A DNA stretch of 64,000 nt. Source: Lacipirellula limnantheis (lineage in GTDB: Bacteria; Planctomycetota; Planctomycetia; Pirellulales; Lacipirellulaceae). Made by a program: the position numbers and the translations under genes. The notes below the pieces were generated by a model that saw only the letters and a program-made list of their open reading frames with translations, searched no databases and was not told where the DNA came from. Where the stretch lies: contig NZ_CP036339.1 in NCBI RefSeq assembly GCF_007746075.1, positions 3,625,786-3,689,785 on the forward strand, in the 5' to 3' direction. Within the stretch, counting starts at the first letter, position 1, and the number at the start of each line of letters is the position of its first letter. Below, piece after piece: positions 9,164-17,001 of this stretch.

Positions 9164-10651
9164 TTAGATCGGCAACATGCGGCCCGTTTCCAGCAGATTC
9201 CGATGAAGCTCGAAGCAACGCCCCAAGTCGTGCCGGATATGCCCCACCGGCGATCCTTCGAGATAGCAGTGCAGGTATTCGCGGTAAGCCGGGTGAGCGC
9301 ACTTCTCGATGATCCGTCGCGCACGCTCCATCGGCCCCAAGCCGCGCAGGTCGGCCAACCCCTGCTCGGTCACGACGACCTGCACCGAATGTTCGTTGTG
9401 GTCGACGTGACTCGCCATGGGTACGACGGTTGATATCCGCCCCCCCTTCGCGGTGCTCGGCGCCACCAGGAACGACAGGTAAGCGTTCCGCGTAAAGTCG
9501 CCCGACCCGCCGATGCCGTTCATCAACTGCCCGCCGCAGACGTGCGTCGAGTTCGCGCACCCCGCCAGATCCATTTCCAGCACCGTGTTGATCGCGATCA
9601 CTCCCAGCCGTCGGATGACGCCCGGATTGTTGGAAAGCTCTTGCGGTCGCAGCACGATGCGCGGTGCGAAGAAATCGATGTTGTCGTATACTCGCTGCAG
9701 CTTCGCGTCGCTCAAGGTGAGACTCGTCGCCGAGGCGCCCCGCAGTCGACCCGTTTCCATCAGATCGACCAGCGCATCCTGAAACACTTCGCTGTACATT
9801 TCCAGCGGCGGCACGTCGGGGTGGGCGCCCAGCCGCGCCATCACGGCGTTGCCAATGTTCCCCACGCCTGACTGCAACGGCAGCCACTCGGCCGGCAGCC
9901 GCCCCCGTCGCGTCTCCTCCAGGAGAAACGAGATGACGTGATCCGCGATTTGCTCGCTCACCGCGTTCGGAGCGTCAAAGGCCGCCACGCCGTCCGCTTC
10001 ATTGGTCTCGACGACGCCGACGATCTTCGCCGGATCGACCGCTATGTACGATGTTCCAATCCGCGACGTCGCCCGTTCAATCGGAATCGACCGCCGCTCG
10101 GGCGGCAACGGCAACGTCCAAATGTCGTGCAACTCCCCCAGTCGCGGCGAGTGGCGGCGGTTCAGTTCGACGATCACCCGATCCGCGTGTCGCAAGAATG
10201 TCGGCGACGCCCCCACCGATGTGCTCAGCGTCAAGCGACCCTCGGGCGTCAGATCGACCCCTTCCACGACGGCCAAGTCAAGATTGCCGAAAAATCCGCA
10301 CTCCACCATCTGGGGCAGATGCGACAGGTGCATGTCAACGAACTCGATTTCCTGTCGATTGATCCGCTTGCGTAGCGCCGCGCTGCTCTGGTACGGCGCC
10401 CGCCAGGAAATCGCATTCGCTTCCGCCAGCGCATCGTCAAGCGCCGCCCCAGTGCTCGCTCCGGTCAGCACCCGAATCCGAAATCGCTCGCCCCGGTCGT
10501 GCAGCGCCTGGGCCCGGGCGGCCAGCGCCCGCGGCACGGCCTTGGCCGCTCCCGCCGGCGTAAACCCCGAAAAGCCGACGAGCGCCCCGTCTGGTATCAA
10601 ATCAGCCGCCTCGCAAGCCGAGAGCTTGCGAAATCCAGAGCATTGTATCAT
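9164..10651 (-). CDS. acetyl-CoA hydrolase/transferase family protein (succinyl-CoA:acetate CoA-transferase type)
   Basis: A 495-residue cytoplasmic enzyme of the class I CoA-transferase family, close in length to AarC/Cat1 proteins. The N-terminal block ALVGFSGFTPAGAAKAVPRALAARA is diagnostic. The catalytic glutamate is expected in EMYSEVFQDALVDLMETG (about residues 280-297). The CoA-binding Gly-rich turn is seen in CGGQLMNGIGGSGDFTRNAY. The C-terminal domain has VVTEQGLADLRGLGPMERA. The expected reaction is transfer of CoA between acyl-CoA and acetate (for example succinyl-CoA plus acetate), or acetyl-CoA hydrolysis; the sequence alone does not separate these. It appears monocistronic. Confidence 0.9.
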   Translation of the reverse strand: MIQCSGFRKLSACEAADLIPDGALVGFSGFTPAGAAKAVPRALAARAQALHDRGERFRIRVLTGASTGAALDDALAEANAISWRAPYQSSAALRKRINRQEIEFVDMHLSHLPQMVECGFFGNLDLAVVEGVDLTPEGRLTLSTSVGASPTFLRHADRVIVELNRRHSPRLGELHDIWTLPLPPERRSIPIERATSRIGTSYIAVDPAKIVGVVETNEADGVAAFDAPNAVSEQIADHVISFLLEETRRGRLPAEWLPLQSGVGNIGNAVMARLGAHPDVPPLEMYSEVFQDALVDLMETGRLRGASATSLTLSDAKLQRVYDNIDFFAPRIVLRPQELSNNPGVIRRLGVIAINTVLEMDLAGCANSTHVCGGQLMNGIGGSGDFTRNAYLSFLVAPSTAKGGRISTVVPMASHVDHNEHSVQVVVTEQGLADLRGLGPMERARRIIEKCAHPAYREYLHCYLEGSPVGHIRHDLGRCFELHRNLLETGRMLPI

Positions 10652-10893
10652 CGCCTAGTGCCTTGCCTGGGAATCGATTCGAATTCAATGACGAGTTAGA
10701 GAAGCCTATGCTGGACGGGTGCAACGCCGCCGATGAACGAACTGCCACGCAACTTTGCAAATCTAGCGCCGTCCGCCAGCGGCACGAAATGCGCGATTAC
10801 GCCCACTCAACCCCAAGTTTCCGCGCTCCGATTCGCTCATAGAGCTCCAAAATGATGCGCGTAACGATAGTTGAAGAGGTCCGGCATCGATGA

Positions 10894-12234
10894 TCAAACG
10901 GATCGCAGGGACCGCAGCGCCGCTGACAGTTTACTGGCTGAGGGATACCGCTCTCCTGGCGATTTGCTCAACGCCTTCTCCACGATCGCCGCTAACGCCG
11001 CTGAGACATCTCGCCTGAGCTTTCCAATCCGTGTCGGCAATCCTCCCGACGCCACTTTCGCCAGCACGTCCGCGACGGTAGTCCCGCCAAATGGCGGTCG
11101 CCCAGTTAACAACGCGTACAAAACCGCCCCCAATCCATAAACGTCGGTGACCGGTCCGATCGTTCCCCACCAACGGCTCACTTGCTCGGGCGCCATGTAC
11201 GGCGCTGTCCCCGCAATGCGATCGCCCGCGGCCACGCCCCCTGCGTCGACGGTGCGGGCCAGTCCAAAGTCGGTGACGCGGACGCGACGCTCGCCATCGA
11301 GCACCAGGTTCCCCGGCTTCAAGTCGCAATGAATCACCCCGACGGAGTTCGCATACGCAATCGCATCCGCCGCTTCGCACGTCCAGCGCAAGGCATCCGC
11401 AACCTCGACCGGCCCTGCCGCGATGATCATCGCCAGGTCAGGGCCCGGAAGCAACTCCATTGCCAAAAAGTGCCCGCCGCCAAGAGTCTGACCGACGGCC
11501 TGAATGGGAACCAGTCCAGGGTGCGAGAGAGCCGCAACGACGCGCGCCTCATCGAGAAAGCGTGCGATTGCCGCCCGGTCTCGATGAAACGACTTCCGTA
11601 GATACTTCACTGCCGACGCCTCTCCCGTCGGCAGATGCGTCGCTCGGTACACTCTCCCCATTTGGCCGGCGCCGATCATTTCATGCAGCAGGTATTCCTC
11701 AAACCTGGCCCACGCCGCGCCGACAGGGGGAAGCGAAGGAGCCGCTAGGCGTTGCCGCACCGCCACCGTGATTGCCATCGTTGAATTGAGAGCGCCCCAC
11801 GCGTCGACGTCTCCAAGCTCCGCTTGAAGATCTCGATCAACCTCGGCGAGTCGAGTCGTCAACAGTGCGGCATACTGGGGAAACCTCGCCATGAACTCGC
11901 CGTACTCCGGGCGATCTCCCCAAAGCCGCCGGACTCGATACTCTTCCTCGACCATTGACATTGGAATAGTTTCGAGCGAGCCAAGCGACGGCAGCTCATG
12001 CCAATACTTTTCGACTCGCCAGGCAGGAAAGCCGCCCCGGCGCGAGTCTTTCCAACGCCATTCGAGATCGACGGCAATCAGTTCATGAACCAATGACCCT
12101 TCGACTGAAATGTTGGCGTCAAACTCGCTCGTCAGGCGCTCACGGACGAATGTCGCAACGGTGGGTCGATTGCCGTTTCGCCACTCTTGCTCGAACTCTT
12201 CGATAAGCCGTTCGCGAGCGCCGCGATCATTCAT
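10894..12234 (-). CDS. Ser/Thr protein kinase, HCD-type catalytic loop
   Basis: A 446-residue cytoplasmic kinase with no transmembrane segment. Residues 1-170 form the planctomycete N-terminal region (EFEQEWRNGNRP...LIAVDLEWRWK...YGEFMARFPQY). The kinase domain follows: Gly-loop IGAGQMGRV (187-195), Lys210 in SAVKYL, catalytic loop IHCDLKPGN with Asp304, DFG at 322-324 and YMAPEQV. Cys303 replaces the usual Arg of HRD, so this is a non-RD kinase that should not need activation-loop phosphorylation in the usual way. The gene starts inside the end of the ECF sigma gene (8-base overlap), implying translational coupling. In Planctomycetes such kinase-linked sigma factors are thought to be controlled by the kinase; here that is inference from the pairing. 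Confidence 0.92.
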   Translation of the reverse strand: MNDRGARERLIEEFEQEWRNGNRPTVATFVRERLTSEFDANISVEGSLVHELIAVDLEWRWKDSRRGGFPAWRVEKYWHELPSLGSLETIPMSMVEEEYRVRRLWGDRPEYGEFMARFPQYAALLTTRLAEVDRDLQAELGDVDAWGALNSTMAITVAVRQRLAAPSLPPVGAAWARFEEYLLHEMIGAGQMGRVYRATHLPTGEASAVKYLRKSFHRDRAAIARFLDEARVVAALSHPGLVPIQAVGQTLGGGHFLAMELLPGPDLAMIIAAGPVEVADALRWTCEAADAIAYANSVGVIHCDLKPGNLVLDGERRVRVTDFGLARTVDAGGVAAGDRIAGTAPYMAPEQVSRWWGTIGPVTDVYGLGAVLYALLTGRPPFGGTTVADVLAKVASGGLPTRIGKLRRDVSAALAAIVEKALSKSPGERYPSASKLSAALRSLRSV

Positions 12235-12802
12235 CGCCCGCGCGCTCCATTCGCTTGGCCAACGACCCGCGAATCTCCGCCAGCGTTCGCCGAATCGTGC
12301 GCTCCGACCGTCCCGTCAGTTCTGCGATTGCCGCCAACGATTCTTCTTGCAGCCGCAACTCGACGACGCGACGCGCCAACGGATCGAGTCGAGACAGCAG
12401 CGACTCCAACTCGTCAGATAGGCCGACGACTTCCTCTGGCGACGGCTCGCGGCTGAACGCATCCTTCTCCGCGAGCAGCGCTTCCATGGCGGCTGATCGC
12501 CCCGCGGTCCGGTGGCGTCGCGCTTGCCGATAGAGCTTGCGAAGCGTGATCGTAGCCAGCAGTCGCCAGAGATCTCCGCTCCGGCTGAGCGTAAAGCGAC
12601 CCGCCCGGGCTCCGACGAAGAAGCTCCGGTAGGCCGACATCACGATGTCTTCCGGATCGGTCCGAACTGCCAACATCGGTGATAACCGAGCGCGCGCCAG
12701 CCGGGTCAATCGCTCGACGTACCGCGCAAACAATTCGTCCGCCGCCGCCGGGTCGCCCTGGCGGTATCGTTCGAGAATCTCAGCGGTTGCTTCCTCGTTC
12801 AT
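12227..12802 (-). CDS. ECF-type RNA polymerase sigma factor (kinase-linked)
   Basis: A 191-residue sigma factor with the start placed at ATG 12800-12802 (MNEEATAEILERY); an in-frame ATG 16 codons upstream is possible. Region 2 is visible as ELFARYVERLTRLARARLS...DPEDIVMSAYRSFF. Region 4 is LDPLARRVVELRLQEESLAAIAELTGRSERTIRRTLAEIR, with its helix-turn-helix. No anti-sigma factor gene is adjacent; instead a Ser/Thr kinase gene overlaps its 3' end. This matches the known planctomycete ECF/STK arrangement. Target promoters are unknown; the divergent ferredoxin gene is the nearest candidate. Confidence 0.9.
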   Translation of the reverse strand: MNEEATAEILERYRQGDPAAADELFARYVERLTRLARARLSPMLAVRTDPEDIVMSAYRSFFVGARAGRFTLSRSGDLWRLLATITLRKLYRQARRHRTAGRSAAMEALLAEKDAFSREPSPEEVVGLSDELESLLSRLDPLARRVVELRLQEESLAAIAELTGRSERTIRRTLAEIRGSLAKRMERAGDE

Positions 12803-12975
12803 TTCTTGAAGACCCGCCCTCAGTGCTCGGAAGTTCGCCCTGGTCCCCAATTCGGCCGCAAACTTTGCGAAATTTCCATGAAATACTTGGCCGCCCGCCG
12901 CCCGCGCCGGGCATTAACCAGCAGAGGGAGCCAATTCAGCGCCCTCTGGTCCGACGGAATATGGAGACGCCACTC

Positions 12976-13251
12976 ATGGCCTTTGTCGTCGCCGCTCCCT
13001 GCTTTGGCTGCAAGTATACCGATTGCGTCGTCGTCTGCCCTTGCGAGTGCTTCCACGAGGGTGATCAAATGCTCTACATCGACCCCTTGGAGTGCATCGA
13101 CTGCGAAGCGTGCGTCCCTGAATGCCCCGTCGAGGCGATCTTCTACGAGGACAACATACCGGCCGAGTGGCAGCAGTTCATCGCGCTAAATGCCGAGATG
13201 TCCGCAAAGACGCCGCAAATCACCCAGCGCAAAACCCCGCTAGCTCCGTAG
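12976..13251 (+). CDS. fdxA: 7Fe ferredoxin (FdxA-like, 3Fe-4S/4Fe-4S)
   Basis: A 91-residue protein beginning MAFVVAAPCFGCKYTDC, the typical start of FdxA ferredoxins; this fixes the start at ATG 12976 rather than the in-frame ATG at 12961. Cys9, Cys17 and Cys50 fit the 3Fe-4S site and Cys21, Cys40, Cys43 and Cys46 the 4Fe-4S site (CIDCEACVPECPVEAI). Two extra cysteines, Cys23 and Cys25, follow the first motif, where relatives often have VDC. It acts as a soluble low-potential electron carrier. The gene is divergent from the sigma/kinase pair. Confidence 0.92.
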   Translation: MAFVVAAPCFGCKYTDCVVVCPCECFHEGDQMLYIDPLECIDCEACVPECPVEAIFYEDNIPAEWQQFIALNAEMSAKTPQITQRKTPLAP

Positions 13252-13318
13252 CAAAGTCGCGGCAGTAAAATGTGGCGTGAGCCAAAGGTGATGTGATGGG
13301 TGTTCCGATGTCGCAGCG

Positions 13319-15427
13319 TCACTTCGGCGAACGCTCCTCTACCTCATACGTCCCATCCGCCCGCCCCGTCACGTCGACGATCTGGTCATGTACGTAGATT
13401 CGAGTGACGGTTAACTCCGGCCAATTTTTCGGCAACTGAGGATGGACCTCAAAGCCGTCAACCGTCGGCTGAAACCCCAAGAACCCGTACAACATCACCT
13501 GCGGCACAAGCACGCTCTCGAAGAACTCGTGATCCATCCCTAATCCGCCGGCGACATTTCCTCCCTGCATCGTCCCCCTCGCGGGATTCTTGCCGTAGTA
13601 CGCCCGGTAGCCGCCGTCGGCCTCCACTTCCTCAAACCATTTGGCAATCTCTGCCAATCGCGCCGCCGCGGCGTCCGGCCCCGCCGTCTTCAGCCGCGCC
13701 ATCAGGTCATGGTACGACCATCCCAGCACCGCGCCCCCATCCTGCACCTGATTCCCCCACGGCACGCTCTCCGGCGCCGACCAATTCCAGACGTAATAGT
13801 CAATGTTCCGCAGCGTCGTCGACCGCGGCCCGAACCGCCAGTGATAGATGTCGGCCCCCGTCGACGTATCGCCCGCGACGGTTCGCTCGCCCCGCATCCA
13901 ATCATCAATCGACTTCGCTTGCTCGTCAGTCGCAAAGCCGTGGTAAACCGCTTCGTTGTTTAAGAACGTGAAGCCGTAGTCATGCAGCCCCCCGTCCAAA
14001 TCGCGCGTCCCAAATCGACCAGTCGTCGCATTCCAGAATCGCTCGCCGCCATACGCCTTTACTTCTTCGGCGTGGCGCCTCAAGTCAGCAGCGTCGTATG
14101 ACGCCTGTTTAGTGTCTTCGGCAAGATGCCATTCCGGATGGGCGACGATCGCCTCCTCGAGCGCTGCCAAATCCCGCAGCGCGTCGTAGTAGTACACGGT
14201 CGCCAGCGCATCTTCCCCGCCGAACGGCAGCAGATCCCAGTAATTGCTCCCCACCCCTTCGCCCGGCACGATCGTCTTGACGCCGTCGACCACTCGCACG
14301 CCGCTTCGCCCTTCATGCCCGGGCCAGGTCGTGTAGATGCACTTCCGTTCGTGCGTCTGAAACTCGCGCTTGACGAACCGCATCGCGACGCGAATCCGCT
14401 CGATCTGCTCCCGCAAGAACGCCACGTCGCCCGTCCACATAAAATAGTCGTGACAGGCTCGGATGAAGTTGAGGTTGTTGACGTTATGCCGCGTGTCGAC
14501 CGCCGTGTGAATCGACTTGAAGACGACGGCCGCCGGCCCCTGATTGCCGAACCCAATCCGCAGTCCCGTGATCGTTCCCTGCCATTCCGCATGGCGATAG
14601 AGAGCGACCATCGTCCGCGTCTCTCCCCCCGCGACGTCGACGTGCCCATTCTCCAAACGCCTTCCCGCCGCCGGTGCGAATGAGATCCGCCGCTCAGCCG
14701 AGTACTCGGGCGACTCCGCCGTGGTCCATTCGACGGTGCATTCCGCCCCCTCCAGTCCCGCTGCCCACCAATTGATGCGCAGCCACGGCGAGCGCGCCGC
14801 CTCGATCGCGAACCCCGGCGACGCGACGACCGCCGCCGGTTCGTCAAGAGTCACGCTCCAGCCATGTGGTCCAATGGCGCCGCTGCGTCCTCCCAGGACG
14901 TTCCATCCCTCCGCCGTCGCCGCGGGCCCCTCATATCCGCCCCCGACGCCGATCGGCGCAAAGTGCCACCCGATGCCCCCCGCATGCATCCAGAACGGAA
15001 AGGGCCACCCCTCCGCATGCGCCGGACCGTCATGTTGCCGAGTATGGACATACCCCTCCGCATTGAGCGTCCGCCCGCTGAGGGCCTCGCGCCACCGTCG
15101 CCGCATCGCGTTGAGCGCATCCGTCGACGCCGCCACGTCGGTCGTCGGCGTCCCCGCCCCCATCGCCGGCCACAGCGTCGCCTTCGCCATCCACTCGTCC
15201 CACAGCGGAATCAACGGCCCGGCGTGTTCGTAGTGGAGCCAGAACAACCGCCGCACCGCGTCCATCTCGCGCTCTTGTCCCGGCACGCCAAACGACGGAA
15301 AGTCTGCTGGCGGCTTAGCGATTTCCGCATAGCAAGTCGCCGCCCCTCCCAGCATCGAGCCAAACGCCAAGCCCGCGCCCAGAAAAACAGAGCGCAGAAA
15401 TCTGAATTGGGTCGCCGTCCCAGCCAT
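13319..15427 (-). CDS. six-hairpin glycosidase-like exported protein
   Basis: A 702-residue protein. I use ATG 15425-15427 (MAGTATQFRFLRSVFLGAG) because it opens a signal peptide ending near TCYAE; a 40-residue upstream extension looks non-coding. The middle and C-terminal part reads like an (alpha/alpha)6 toroid: NFIRACHDYFMWTGDVAFLREQ, YTTWPGHEGRSG, GSNYWDLLPFGGEDALATVYYYDALRDLA, and a closing FQPTVDGFEVHPQLPKNWPELTV block typical of six-hairpin glycosidases (GH65/78/95 clan-like). The exact family and substrate cannot be assigned by eye. A periplasmic role in oligosaccharide hydrolysis is likely. It is convergent with fdxA and divergent from a small membrane protein gene. Confidence 0.75.
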   Translation of the reverse strand: MAGTATQFRFLRSVFLGAGLAFGSMLGGAATCYAEIAKPPADFPSFGVPGQEREMDAVRRLFWLHYEHAGPLIPLWDEWMAKATLWPAMGAGTPTTDVAASTDALNAMRRRWREALSGRTLNAEGYVHTRQHDGPAHAEGWPFPFWMHAGGIGWHFAPIGVGGGYEGPAATAEGWNVLGGRSGAIGPHGWSVTLDEPAAVVASPGFAIEAARSPWLRINWWAAGLEGAECTVEWTTAESPEYSAERRISFAPAAGRRLENGHVDVAGGETRTMVALYRHAEWQGTITGLRIGFGNQGPAAVVFKSIHTAVDTRHNVNNLNFIRACHDYFMWTGDVAFLREQIERIRVAMRFVKREFQTHERKCIYTTWPGHEGRSGVRVVDGVKTIVPGEGVGSNYWDLLPFGGEDALATVYYYDALRDLAALEEAIVAHPEWHLAEDTKQASYDAADLRRHAEEVKAYGGERFWNATTGRFGTRDLDGGLHDYGFTFLNNEAVYHGFATDEQAKSIDDWMRGERTVAGDTSTGADIYHWRFGPRSTTLRNIDYYVWNWSAPESVPWGNQVQDGGAVLGWSYHDLMARLKTAGPDAAAARLAEIAKWFEEVEADGGYRAYYGKNPARGTMQGGNVAGGLGMDHEFFESVLVPQVMLYGFLGFQPTVDGFEVHPQLPKNWPELTVTRIYVHDQIVDVTGRADGTYEVEERSPK

Positions 15428-15526
15428 GCTAAACTCCTCGGTGCCGTTGCAGGTCATTCGCTCATTGTCGCAAGTTACGTCTCCCCTCGCGACCCGCCCC
15501 CGCCCAACCGCTTGCGGCTTAGCGAC

Positions 15527-16006
15527 ATGCACTTCACCATTCGCCAACTTCTCTTGCTGACTTTCCTCGGCGCCTCACTATTCGTCCCTTTGGCGAAGCC
15601 GTCGCTCTGGTGGGCACTTTCCCTTCCAACGATCGGCGCGGTCGTCGCGACGTACGCACTTGCTAGAGTCATGTCGAGCAAGGAGCCAGGGCGATTGTTT
15701 TGGACCACATTTCTTGGCGGCGTCGCGACATACCTCGCGCTAGTCTTGTTCGTCGGATTTTTCGCTGGATCTGATGTGATGCGACGCAGCAATATTTGGG
15801 ACGACTACTTAGGCCGTCCCGCCTACAAATTGCTCCACGGCGAATCGGCGTTCATCACGAACCGACAGGGGCTCCGGGACGCTGACTTTACCAGCTTCTT
15901 ACTATGGTTCCACATTGTCTGCGCAGTTGTTGTCTCGTCCACGGCTAGTTTTGTCATTCAGCTCATCACCTTACGGCGCACCTCACAGCCGAACCGTCTG
16001 CCGTAA
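15527..16006 (+). CDS. small membrane protein with MHFTIRQLL N-terminus
   Basis: A 159-residue protein starting at ATG 15527. It has at least four hydrophobic segments (LLLLTFLGASLFVPL; WALSLPTIGAVVATYALA; FLGGVATYLALVLFVGFFAG; FLLWFHIVCAVVVSSTASFVIQL). The amphipathic start MHFTIRQLLLLT is common in small planctomycete membrane proteins of unknown function. The gene downstream has the related start MHFSLRTLLVAT, so the two may be diverged tandem duplicates. No catalytic motif is visible. Confidence 0.65.
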   Translation: MHFTIRQLLLLTFLGASLFVPLAKPSLWWALSLPTIGAVVATYALARVMSSKEPGRLFWTTFLGGVATYLALVLFVGFFAGSDVMRRSNIWDDYLGRPAYKLLHGESAFITNRQGLRDADFTSFLLWFHIVCAVVVSSTASFVIQLITLRRTSQPNRLP

Positions 16007-16051
16007 AGTGACGCACGACGTATCGAGACCCTTCAGCCATCGATTGCTTCC

Positions 16052-16516
16052 ATGCACTTCAGCCTCCGCACCCTCCTCGTCGCCACCACCGCGGTCGCCA
16101 TCTACGTGGGCGGTTCGCTCGGCATGCTCCGCACGTTGAACGTTTGGCAAGGAGGGGGCGCCCTGCGACCTATTAGTTTCCTGTTCTTCTCTGACCTGCC
16201 GCTTTTCGTCCTCTGGGTCTTCGCTGCGGTCTGGGGATACGAGCGCCGCCAGCGGCCTGGCATGAACGCTTTGCTTGGAGGGCTGGGGCTCACGGCCTGC
16301 TGGCGATTCGCCTCGCCGATCTTGCAGACCATAATCCTTCGGCCAAGCGGCGCCAGCTGGGAGGGAGCCTTCTCCGCTTGGGTCATCTTCAATGCGCTGA
16401 TACATACGACGATCTGGGCGTTGCTCCTCTACGCCTTCGTCAAGGCCAGCGAATCGCGTCCAGCGCCCGTCTCGCCGTGGGAAGAACCGTCGCCTGGCGA
16501 CCCGCACGACCGTTAG
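16052..16516 (+). CDS. small membrane protein with MHFSLRTLL N-terminus
   Basis: A 154-residue protein starting at ATG 16052, 45 bases after its neighbour. Hydrophobic segments occur at about 7-27, 42-62, 72-92 and 115-135. The N-terminus resembles that of the preceding gene (MHF, then Arg-x-Leu-Leu and a hydrophobic run), but the rest is not obviously alignable by eye. The C-terminal tail is Pro-rich and probably soluble (SRPAPVSPWEEPSPGDP). Function unknown; likely co-transcribed with the upstream gene. Confidence 0.65.
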   Translation: MHFSLRTLLVATTAVAIYVGGSLGMLRTLNVWQGGGALRPISFLFFSDLPLFVLWVFAAVWGYERRQRPGMNALLGGLGLTACWRFASPILQTIILRPSGASWEGAFSAWVIFNALIHTTIWALLLYAFVKASESRPAPVSPWEEPSPGDPHDR

Positions 16517-17000
16517 CCGCTCGTGGACTCCGTTAAAGAACCTTCCGGTCCCCTCCCCTTGAGGGGGAGGGCTAGGGAGGGGTGAGCGCAGCGCGTACCA
16601 GGCTTCCACCCCCTCTTCTTCCCTTCCATTGGCGTCGTTGGCGTCCTCGGCGGTTAATCTGAACCTCAAACAGCCCAGCATAAAATCCGCCAACTACCAT
16701 CTTGAAAATGGGCCACGCGATCCGTTAGGGTCGAGTTTCTGCCTGCGCGCGATCGCGCAACGTGACGATTTGTCTCGACTAGTCAGCAAGAAGATGCCCA
16801 GCAATTCTCGCCACCAACGACGCGAAACGCCGGTTGTGTCCAAATGTCATGGACAAAACCCCGGCCCGTCGTTGTTGCGCGAACACCCTGGAAACGCCGA
16901 GCAATACCAAGCGCCACGGACAAAAGCAGCACGGCGAGCGCGCGTTTTGTCCGCGCCAATCGCGTTTCACGCGCAGACAATTCGGACGCCACGGACAAAA
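16517..17000. other. 484-base convergent gap filled with repeats
   Basis: Between a plus-strand membrane protein gene and the minus-strand DUF1501 gene. It holds a G/C palindrome at 16551-16571 and a group of TTTTGTCC-containing units at about 16832-17001 (both listed separately). No coding sequence with family-like or biased composition is seen; long frames crossing it are antisense artefacts. Confidence 0.5.
16551..16571. repeat. CCCTCCCC...GGGGAGGG hairpin
   Basis: A perfect 8-base stem (16551-16558 with 16564-16571) around the loop TTGAG, followed by GCTAGGGAGGGGTGAGC. It lies 34 bases after the stop of the upstream membrane protein gene. The sequence type recurs in many unrelated genomes, to my recollection, and may act as a transcription-end hairpin here. 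Confidence 0.6.
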
Positions 17001-17001
17001 C
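16832..17001 (-). repeat. three degenerate units with TTTTGTCC ends
   Basis: On the minus strand TTTTGTCC(G/A)TG begins at 17000, 16925 and 16858, so spacing is about 75 and 67 bases. After each, a weaker shared stretch is visible (GGCGTTTC or its GCGCGTGAAAC relative). Two inverted pairs exist: GTTTTGTCCG (16944-16953) with CGGACAAAAC (16992-17001), perfect; and GGTTGTGTCCA (16832-16842) with TGGACAAAACC (16850-16860), one mismatch. The first unit touches the stop codon of the DUF1501 gene (17001-17003). Confidence 0.6.
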
